Shown: positions 1-7,146 of the stretch, piece after piece
Numbering within the stretch: the first letter of the stretch is position 1
How the letters are laid out: the number at the start of each line of letters is the position of its first letter
Source of the DNA: a bacterium
GTDB lineage: Bacteria; Krumholzibacteriota; Krumholzibacteria; LZORAL124-64-63
Length of the DNA: 8,104 nucleotides
Assembly: GCA_003646045.1 (NCBI GenBank)
Contig: QNDV01000082.1
Location: 1 to 8,104 of the forward strand
Direction: 5' to 3'
Program-made: the position numbers and the translations under genes
The notes under the pieces: generated by a model
Database searches by the model: none
Told to the model about the DNA's origin: nothing
The model's input: only the letters and a program-made list of their open reading frames with translations

Positions 1-515
1 ACCAGGAGTGGGGAGCGCCCGTCCACGACGAGAACCTGCTCTTCGAATTCCTGATCCTCGAAGGCGCCCAGGCGGGGCTGAGCTGGTCCACTATCCTCAA
101 GAAGCGCGACAACTACCGCGTGGCCTACGACGGGTTCGACCCGGCGGTGGTGGCCGGCTACGACGAGGCGAAAAGGGCTTCCCTGCTGGCGGATCCGGGC
201 ATCGTCCGCAACCGCCTGAAGGTGGCGGCCTCGGTAACCAACGCGGCGGCTTTTCTGGCGGTGCAGGACGAATTCGGCAGTTTCGACCGCTACATCTGGG
301 ACTTTGTGGACGGGGCGCCCACGGTGAACAGGTTCAGGCAGCAGGCCGATATTCCCGCCACGACACCGGTATCGGACGCCATGAGCCGCGATCTCAAGCG
401 ACGCGGTTTCAAGTTCGTGGGCAGCACCATCTGCTACGCCTTCATGCAGGCGGCGGGGCTGGTGAACGATCATCAGGTGGGTTGTTTCCGCCATGGGCAG
501 GTGGGAAATCCCTGA
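1..515 (+). CDS. tag: DNA-3-methyladenine glycosylase I (partial, 5' end outside window)
   Basis: Base-excision repair enzyme that removes 3-methyladenine from alkylated DNA in the cytoplasm. The reading frame is open from base 3 to a TGA at 513-515, giving about 170 residues; family members are about 185-190, so only the first 15-20 residues are missing, including the N-terminal Cys zinc ligand and most of the YHDxEWG motif (QEWG remains at the edge). Seen: LEGAQAGLSW, which carries the family's conserved Glu in the base-binding pocket; LKKRDNYR; the near-invariant KRRGFKFVGSTICYAFMQA; and NDHQVGC near the end, supplying the His and Cys that complete the zinc site in E. coli Tag. A GTG at 120 could be mistaken for a start, but homology continues upstream of it. 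It ends 130 bases before sodB with no clear terminator, so read-through is possible. Identification rests on recalled family motifs and is secure. Confidence 0.95.
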   Translation, partial: QEWGAPVHDENLLFEFLILEGAQAGLSWSTILKKRDNYRVAYDGFDPAVVAGYDEAKRASLLADPGIVRNRLKVAASVTNAAAFLAVQDEFGSFDRYIWDFVDGAPTVNRFRQQADIPATTPVSDAMSRDLKRRGFKFVGSTICYAFMQAAGLVNDHQVGCFRHGQVGNP

Positions 516-551
516 GCCACGGGGGTGGAACCTAAGGGAGATGATTCCTGA

Positions 552-579
552 TTGCGGTATCCGGGAACGGAAGTATTCT
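552..579 (+). promoter_or_regulatory. candidate sigma70-type promoter of sodB
   Basis: TTGCGG at 552-557 and TATTCT at 574-579 are separated by 16 bases. They match 3 of 6 and 4 of 6 consensus positions. Transcription would start near 586, leaving a leader of about 60 bases before sodB. The match is modest and the spacer one base short of ideal, but a similar arrangement lies ahead of the glycosyltransferase gene. The rest of the 516-645 gap holds a CACGTG palindrome at 585-590 and no other signal I can support. Confidence 0.35.
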
Positions 580-645
580 GTCACCACGTGATCGATAACA
601 TCGGCGGCCACGACGACCGCCAGACCATAGCCAGGAGGGACCAGC

Positions 646-1230
<585 letters not shown>

Positions 1231-1256
1231 TCCTGTACATGGATGACTGATGGAGT

Positions 1257-1280
1257 GGGCGGTCCCCCGAGGGACCGCCC
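1257..1280. terminator. GC-rich hairpin between convergent genes
   Basis: A perfect inverted repeat, GGGCGGTCCC at 1257-1266 and GGGACCGCCC at 1271-1280, with a four-base CCGA loop. It lies between the sodB stop (1230) and the stop of the convergent VanZ-like gene (1286), as a shared bidirectional terminator would. Neither strand has a clear T-run after the stem, so it is not a textbook intrinsic terminator; it may act with Rho or protect 3' ends. Confidence 0.7.
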
Positions 1281-1285
1281 GCCTG

Positions 1286-2230
1286 CTATTGAAGATGAAC
1301 CCTTCTGATTTCCAGGCTGGCCGTATCCGGCGGTTGCATGAAGAAGATAGCCATGGCGTAGACATCGTCAGGTTCGAAGGGGCGGTGGGACCAATGGGTG
1401 CTCTGGTTGCTGATGGGCAGGGCGACAGTGCGCCACTGGCGGGTCACGGCCAGGCGCCAGGCGATCCACTCGTCATCGCGGCGCCCCCGGTAATCATCCA
1501 TGCGTACTCCCACCTCGACGCTGTCAGCCGCGGCACGCACCAGGCGCAGATCCATCTTCAAGGTATCGTGGGCCGACCAGTCGTGGGGGAAGTCCCTCAG
1601 GATGACCCCCGGCCAGATCCGCGAGGGCAGGGCGTCCAGCCGCAGCGCCGCACCCCGGGGCGTATCGGCCAGTGAAATACGGCTGCCGCCGTAGCCGTGC
1701 CAGGAAGTCAGGGGTCGTACCTCGTCGAACGCCGAGAGGCGGGGGAAGCGCTCGCGCAGGTCCAGGGAGGCGGCCTGGCGCCCCGGCAGGGTTCGCATTT
1801 CCCAGATCACCACCGCCATGATCACCACCACCAGCACCATGCCGCCCCGTCTGCCGTAGCCGCGCCAGAAAATCAGCCCCGCCGCGGCGCCGATGCCCAG
1901 CAGATCCAGCAGGAAGTCGTGCCACAGGGCGGCCCGGCCGACGAACATCTGTACGATTTCAATGCCGCCGCCGATCACCGCCGCCAGCGGTACGACCAGG
2001 TCCAGCCGTCCTGCCAGGGGACCGCGCCAGTACAGGGCCATGGTCAGGGCGCCCAGCAGCACCACGTGTGCCCGGTCGCCGAGAGTGGAGATGATGATGC
2101 TCCGCTGCAGGAGCATGGGGATGGGCACCAGGAACGGCAGCAGTATCAGGGCCAACAGGGCGAGCCAGATTCCGGGCCGCGCCAGGAACGCCGGCGCCGG
2201 CCAGACGGGGGGGCGGGAGTAGCGGCTCAA
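1286..2230 (-). CDS. VanZ-like membrane protein with a C-terminal beta-rich domain
   Basis: 314 residues with two parts. Residues 20-147 hold about five hydrophobic segments (roughly 20-40, 52-69, 76-96, 104-123, 128-147) with the VanZ-like pattern: GDRAH before a helix, then EIVQ (E91, Q94) and WHDFLLDLLG (D105) leading into a Gly/Ala-rich helix. VanZ itself gives low teicoplanin resistance; most family members have no known function. Residues 155-314 are soluble and strand-rich, with many Trp, Asp and Arg, resembling a jelly-roll or carbohydrate-binding fold; this is a fold guess with no named family. By topology the domain could face outside the membrane. The start is TTG, chosen because GAGGA lies six bases upstream and because the preceding glycosyltransferase stops one base before it. 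The next in-frame Met is residue 39, inside the first helix. The tight pairing with a glycosyltransferase suggests an envelope-glycan role (inference). Confidence 0.85.
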   Translation of the reverse strand: MSRYSRPPVWPAPAFLARPGIWLALLALILLPFLVPIPMLLQRSIIISTLGDRAHVVLLGALTMALYWRGPLAGRLDLVVPLAAVIGGGIEIVQMFVGRAALWHDFLLDLLGIGAAAGLIFWRGYGRRGGMVLVVVIMAVVIWEMRTLPGRQAASLDLRERFPRLSAFDEVRPLTSWHGYGGSRISLADTPRGAALRLDALPSRIWPGVILRDFPHDWSAHDTLKMDLRLVRAAADSVEVGVRMDDYRGRRDDEWIAWRLAVTRQWRTVALPISNQSTHWSHRPFEPDDVYAMAIFFMQPPDTASLEIRRVHLQ

Positions 2231-2231
2231 C

Positions 2232-3392
2232 TCAGGTCCTCGGCTTCCACGTGACCTGCTTCTTGCCCCGCAGGAACTGCACGAATGCCAAGGCGCTGGC
2301 CAGGTTCAAGACACACAGGTAGTAGGCCAGTCCGGCCAGGCGGGGTGGTGTATGTCCCTGTCGCAGCATGGTGCGGCCGTAGCCGGCCGTGACGTAGAAC
2401 ACAATCTGGCCGGCGAAAAACAGTGACCATATGCCTCCGCTCTGCCAGGCCAGAACCAGGTTGGCCAGCATGGCTCCCAACATGCCCAGGAAGGCCAGGT
2501 AACGCAGTACCTTGTGGGACCAGAGTTGCCAGGCGAAGAGGCCGAAGCGCAGGGGATTCAGCAGGGCGGCCTTGTCCTTCAGTGCGTGGTAGGCCCGCAG
2601 GGTGACTCGCACGCGCATGCGGAACTCGTCCGCTTCGGCAGCCAGGGCGTCCTCGTAAAGTAGCGCCCGCGGCTCGTAGACCACACGGTAGCCCTGCTCG
2701 CGTATACTCAGGGGCTCGACGAAATCCGGCAGCTGGTCCGGGCGCATGGGTGTCCACAGTTCGCGGCGCACGGCGTCCACGCCGCCGTCCACGCCCACGA
2801 TGGAGCCCAGTCGGGTTTCCCACTCGCGCAGCCGGTTCTCGTAGACCATGTAGGCTGAGCAGCCCTCACCGGTGAGCGAGCCGTCGGGCGCCCGGTAGAC
2901 CATGCGGCCGGTGACGTATCCCACCTCCGGGTCGGCCAGGGGCGCCACCAGGTGGCCGATGGTGTCGGCGTGGTAGAGGCTGTTGGCGTCAGAGAAGACC
3001 ACCACTTCGGTGTCGATGTCGGGCAGGATCAGGTTCAGGCCCGAGGTCTTGCCGGCGCGGGGCTCCTGGCGGACCAGGCGCACCCGGGGGTCGTCGATGC
3101 CCTGGACGATGGCGTCGGTGCCGTCGTCCGAACCGTCGCTGACCACTACCACCTGCAGCTTGTCGGCGGGGTAGTCGCTGGCCAGCTTGTTGCGGACGGT
3201 GGCCTCGATGTGGGCCGCCTCGTTGAACGCGGCAATGGCTACGGTCACCGTGGGTCGGTAGGCACCGGGATCGGCGGTCTTGACCCGGCGGTTGGTCACC
3301 GCGCCCAGCAGCTTCGCCAGCACCGGATACCCGGCATAGACGTACACCACCAGGGCGATGCTGAGCCAGAAGATGGAAACGGCGATGATCAC
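2232..3392 (-). CDS. membrane-anchored family 2 glycosyltransferase
   Basis: Processive-type GT-A transferase expected to move a sugar from a nucleotide-sugar to a lipid or growing polysaccharide at the inner face of the membrane. It has 386 residues. An N-terminal membrane helix (about 3-30, ending YVYAGYP) is followed by the catalytic domain from about 48 (TVTVAIAAFNEAAHI). The nucleotide-binding VVSDGSDDGT is at 82-92, the metal-binding Asp in FSDAN is D135, and LPDFVEPLSI (219-230) followed by GYRVVYEP gives the probable catalytic Asp. The Arg-rich RMRVRVTLRAYHAL (258-271) occupies the place of the QxxRW motif of cellulose synthase-like enzymes. Three hydrophobic segments follow (about 285-315, 319-337, 352-374). 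Start is GTG with no strong Shine-Dalgarno; no other common start lies close upstream in frame, and the N-terminus matches the family. The sugar cannot be told. First gene of an apparent operon with the VanZ-like gene. Confidence 0.93.
   Translation of the reverse strand: MIIAVSIFWLSIALVVYVYAGYPVLAKLLGAVTNRRVKTADPGAYRPTVTVAIAAFNEAAHIEATVRNKLASDYPADKLQVVVVSDGSDDGTDAIVQGIDDPRVRLVRQEPRAGKTSGLNLILPDIDTEVVVFSDANSLYHADTIGHLVAPLADPEVGYVTGRMVYRAPDGSLTGEGCSAYMVYENRLREWETRLGSIVGVDGGVDAVRRELWTPMRPDQLPDFVEPLSIREQGYRVVYEPRALLYEDALAAEADEFRMRVRVTLRAYHALKDKAALLNPLRFGLFAWQLWSHKVLRYLAFLGMLGAMLANLVLAWQSGGIWSLFFAGQIVFYVTAGYGRTMLRQGHTPPRLAGLAYYLCVLNLASALAFVQFLRGKKQVTWKPRT
2237..2241 (-). promoter_or_regulatory. 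Shine-Dalgarno that decides the TTG start of the VanZ-like gene
   Basis: On the minus strand GAGGA lies six bases before the TTG at 2230. It sits inside the last codons of the glycosyltransferase, whose TGA (2234-2232) ends one base before the TTG. The arrangement fits translational coupling. Confidence 0.6.
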
Positions 3393-3441
3393 GCGGCTTG
3401 TCCCGTTCGTTGGAGCCGGAATAGTTGTAGCCCGGCCCCAC

Positions 3442-3469
3442 AGTATCCCATGAAAGCCGGGAGCCGCAA
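3442..3469 (-). promoter_or_regulatory. candidate promoter of the GT2-VanZ unit
   Basis: On the minus strand TTGCGG (3469-3464) and GATACT (3447-3442) are separated by 16 bases. They match 3 of 6 and 4 of 6 sigma70 positions. It lies in the 106-base gap after the kinase stop, with a leader of about 45 bases. The -35 and spacing repeat those of the candidate sodB promoter. Sequence match only. Confidence 0.33.
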
Positions 3470-3498
3470 CGTCAGGGGCGAGTATTCGTCAACAGGGG

Positions 3499-4644
3499 TC
3501 AACGCGGCAAGCGTACGTGGAACGCCGTCCCGGACTCGACGGTGGACTCGAAGGTGACCCGGGCTTCCAGCAGTGTCTCACCCAGCAGCTTGGCCGAGTA
3601 GGTGCCAAGTCCCCGTCCCGAGTCGGCCTTGCTGCTGAAGTTGCGCTGGAAGATCCGCGGCTGGAACTCGGGTGGAATGGCGGTGCGGTTCCAGACCGTG
3701 AACGTCACGTGGTCCTCGTTCTCGGTGGTTCTAACTTCCACCCGGTCGCCGGGGGGCGTGGCCTCCAGGGCGTTGAGTACCAGGTTGGACAGGATCCGGA
3801 CCAGGACCCAGATGTCGGTGCGGATCCAGGTGTTCCAGCAGTCACGGTCGATGGCCAGCTGACGATCCCGCGCTGCCGGGTGGAAACTGAAGAGCCGGCC
3901 CAGTTCGGCCTGGACGTGGGCCAGGGGTACGTGATCGCGGATGACGGCCAGGCGACCGGAGTCGTCGCTCAGCAGGGAACGCTGCAACTCCACTTCCCGG
4001 GCCAGGTGCTGGACCAGCTTCCCCGTGTGCCGGCCCATGGTCCGTGATTCACCCAGGTCCGTCTCCACCGCCAGCATCTCCGACGTGACCCGTAATCCCT
4101 GCAGGATGTTGTTGATGTCGTGGAGGAAGACGCGCTCCAGGTTGGCCAGGCGCTGGGCGCGGCTCACGTCCTGGCAGAAAAGCAGTATGAAACGTTCGCC
4201 TTCCACCACCAGGGGACAGGCCCGGACACGCAACACCAGATCCCCGGTAGTGGACCCGGCGCGGATCTGCAGCACACAGGTTCGTTCGGCGGGGACGTTT
4301 TCGCGTTGGGCGGCCAGGATCGCATTGACCGCCCCGCAGGAGCTGCAGGCCCGGGACGTACCGCAGCCCGCGGGTTCCTTGTGGGCATGAATGCAGGAAA
4401 GGGCTTCGCCCGGACGCAGGCCCAACAACTCGGACACATCCAGCAATCCGACCGTGTCCAGGAAGGTCTGGTTCACCGCGACGATCTGGCGGTTGTCATC
4501 GAGGATGGCCAGGGTGCCGTCCACGGACATGAGCAGGGCATCGGTCACGGGGTTGTTTGTCAGGAGGGCTACTTCATGGCCCAGGGTAGCGGGACTGGAC
4601 CGCTGGGGGGGCGCACACCAGGATTCTGCCGTGTTGCCGTTCAT
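3499..4644 (-). CDS. PAS-domain sensor histidine kinase with a Cys-rich insert
   Basis: Soluble sensor kinase of 381 residues without membrane segments, so it probably senses a cytoplasmic signal. Domains: PAS fold from about 35 to 161 (DALLMSVDGTLAILDDNRQI at the front, VLRVRACPL and FILLFCQDVS closing it); dimerisation helix with the phospho-acceptor H175 in FLHDINNILQGL; HATPase domain from about 275, with N-box N287/N291 in SNLVLNALEA, F-box IFQRNFSSK (331-339) and G2 GRGLGTYSAK (343-352). Inside the PAS domain C84, H86, H88, C94, C100 and C103 form a compact cluster able in principle to bind metal or respond to redox. The usual D-x-G-x-G G1 box is replaced by VWNRTAIPP (317-325), as I recall from related PAS kinases. 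The ATG at 4644 is preferred; the frame stays open to a GTG-type start at 4761, but that would add 39 Pro/Arg-rich residues overlapping the transporter gene. No receiver domain or response regulator is nearby, so the partner is unknown. Confidence 0.9.
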   Translation of the reverse strand: MNGNTAESWCAPPQRSSPATLGHEVALLTNNPVTDALLMSVDGTLAILDDNRQIVAVNQTFLDTVGLLDVSELLGLRPGEALSCIHAHKEPAGCGTSRACSSCGAVNAILAAQRENVPAERTCVLQIRAGSTTGDLVLRVRACPLVVEGERFILLFCQDVSRAQRLANLERVFLHDINNILQGLRVTSEMLAVETDLGESRTMGRHTGKLVQHLAREVELQRSLLSDDSGRLAVIRDHVPLAHVQAELGRLFSFHPAARDRQLAIDRDCWNTWIRTDIWVLVRILSNLVLNALEATPPGDRVEVRTTENEDHVTFTVWNRTAIPPEFQPRIFQRNFSSKADSGRGLGTYSAKLLGETLLEARVTFESTVESGTAFHVRLPR

Positions 4645-4660
4645 GCCTCGGCGACCAACG

Positions 4661-4677
4661 GCCGCCGGCTGGGCGGC
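4661..4677 (-). promoter_or_regulatory. GC hairpin just upstream of the kinase start
   Basis: GCCGCC and GGCGGC pair over a five-base loop, 16 bases before the kinase ATG and 62 bases past the transporter stop. No T-run follows. It could weaken read-through from the transporter or restrict ribosome access to the weakly marked kinase start. A promoter-like TTGCCC (4726-4721), 17 bases, TACGCT (4703-4698) lies upstream in the 95-base gap but matches poorly. Confidence 0.3.
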
Positions 4678-4739
4678 ACATGGTGGACGCAGGAGACAGC
4701 GTACATCCAACACGCGAACAGGGCAACCCAAACCGGCTG

Positions 4740-6110
<1,371 letters not shown>

Positions 6111-6154
6111 GATGGCTCCCGGGAAAGACTGGCGGTCCGTGGTGTTGCCCGGAC

Positions 6155-6183
6155 ACCCTAAGCAGGGCCGGCACGGGCGTCAA
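6155..6183 (-). promoter_or_regulatory. candidate promoter of the peptide transporter
   Basis: On the minus strand TTGACG (6183-6178, 5 of 6 consensus) and TAGGGT (6160-6155, 3 of 6) are 17 bases apart. The leader would be about 38 bases. Its -35 lies back to back with an inverted repeat in the divergent region. Confidence 0.42.
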
Positions 6184-6184
6184 G

Positions 6185-6218
6185 GTGGCGGCAATACCCC
6201 TTGGACGCACGCCGCCAC
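6185..6218. repeat. 8-bp inverted repeat in the divergent control region
   Basis: GTGGCGGC at 6185-6192 and GCCGCCAC at 6211-6218 are exact reverse complements with an 18-base spacer. The repeat starts one base beyond the transporter's candidate -35 and encloses the -35 of the rightward candidate promoter (6201-6206). Position suggests an operator serving both genes; as RNA it could also form a hairpin. An ACGTACGT palindrome overlaps its right end at 6217-6224. Confidence 0.4.
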
Positions 6219-6229
6219 GTACGTAGAGT
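6201..6229 (+). promoter_or_regulatory. candidate promoter of the exported-protein gene
   Basis: TTGGAC (6201-6206) and TAGAGT (6224-6229) are 17 bases apart, matching 3 of 6 and 4 of 6 sigma70 positions. The leader would be about 30 bases, with the GGAGG Shine-Dalgarno at 6253-6257. Sequence match only. Confidence 0.35.
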
Positions 6230-6265
6230 GATGCTCGGCGAACCGACAACCTGGAGGACCCCCGC

Positions 6266-7087
6266 ATGGCCCTGCCCCGCATCGGCCTGTTCCTGCTGCT
6301 GATGGTGCTGGCGATGGGCGCCGCCGCCACCGACGATCAACGGTGGTACGGCGTAACGGTCATCACCATCGACGGCACCGTCTACGAGGATGTGGAATTG
6401 ACCTGGAAGCTGGACGGCTTCCTGCTGCGCCTGCTTGACGCGAATCATACCGAGACCGATCTCAATCCCCGCATCGTGGCCAACATCGTGACAGCCGATG
6501 GCCGCGACATCACCCGCGAGGTGGCGGACGCCAGCCCCTCCACGGCCGATTTCACGGTGCTGGGTGATTTGAGTTCCGAGCCCTTCGTGTTGGCGTGGTC
6601 CCTGGATGCCGGCGGCTCAGCCGGTTTTACGTCAGGGTACGGTGGGCTGGAGGCGTCGGGCGCCTGGTTTGCCGGGTTGCGCCGCGGACTGGGCGACCGC
6701 TTCCACCTGCGGCTCCAGTATCGCAGCCAGTATGTACGTGAACGGGTGCCCGCCCATGGCGCCGTCCTGGCCACCTGGACCGATGAATTGTCGCTACTGG
6801 TGGGCTATCGCCCCATCCATCCTCGTCGCAACCGCAATTTGATCTACCTTGAACTGGGTCCGGTGGCCGTGCGCTGGCGACAGGGCTACGACCCCCGGAC
6901 CGGGCTCCTGGTCGACAGCGACGTGGTGGAGGCGGGAGTGGTTCTGCGGGGTGGGGTGCTGTTCCCGCTATCGTCCCGTTTCGGCCTGGATGTGGGGAGT
7001 GTGATCTCGGCGCGTCCGCCGCTGGCCTCGGGTTCGGACAAGGTGGGTTGGGTACTCGGGTTGAACGTGGCGCTGGCGGTTTTCTAG
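6266..7087 (+). CDS. exported protein of unknown function, probable outer-membrane beta-barrel
   Basis: I do not recognise the family. It has 273 residues. Residues 1-21 form a signal peptide (hydrophobic FLLLMVLAM, then GAAA before TDD, a plausible signal peptidase I site). Residues 25-85 are a small strand-rich region, with an IDGTVYEDVEL stretch and a VTADGRDIT motif that resembles short domains seen at the front of secreted proteins. From about 129 to the end, alternating polar and hydrophobic stretches make roughly eight candidate strands (for example FHLRLQYRSQY, ELSLLVGY, NLIYLELGPVAVRW, GWVLGLNVALAVF). The chain ends in Phe, as many barrel proteins recognised by BamA do. No Cys is present. 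ATG is supported by GGAGG at 6253-6257, eight bases upstream. It is divergent from the peptide transporter and 59 bases ahead of ktrB. The barrel call is from pattern only; a periplasmic beta-sandwich is the main alternative. Confidence 0.75.
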   Translation: MALPRIGLFLLLMVLAMGAAATDDQRWYGVTVITIDGTVYEDVELTWKLDGFLLRLLDANHTETDLNPRIVANIVTADGRDITREVADASPSTADFTVLGDLSSEPFVLAWSLDAGGSAGFTSGYGGLEASGAWFAGLRRGLGDRFHLRLQYRSQYVRERVPAHGAVLATWTDELSLLVGYRPIHPRRNRNLIYLELGPVAVRWRQGYDPRTGLLVDSDVVEAGVVLRGGVLFPLSSRFGLDVGSVISARPPLASGSDKVGWVLGLNVALAVF

Positions 7088-7134
7088 TCGGGCGGCAGTG
7101 ATGATTCGCCCTCGCGTCACCCCGTCCCGGGCCC

Positions 7135-7140
7135 TATGAT
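7135..7140 (+). promoter_or_regulatory. -10-like element directly ahead of the ktrB start
   Basis: TATGAT matches 5 of 6 positions of the -10 consensus and ends six bases before the ATG at 7147. Used as a -10, it would start transcription at or next to the start codon. No good -35 lies 16-18 bases upstream. Confidence 0.35.
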
Positions 7141-7146
7141 GCCCCC

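Noticed and set aside
517..528. CCAC/GTGG stem after tag as a terminator
   Set aside because: Only four base pairs and no T-run.
538..560. Possible Fur or iron-responsive box ahead of sodB (GATGATTCCTGATT-like)
   Set aside because: Too few matches to the Fur consensus and no dyad; sodB regulation by iron is known elsewhere but not shown here.
1697..2254. Plus-strand frame with a His/Gln-rich stretch opposite the VanZ-like gene
   Set aside because: The His run is the antisense reading of Val/Met codons in a membrane helix; no start signal or domain.
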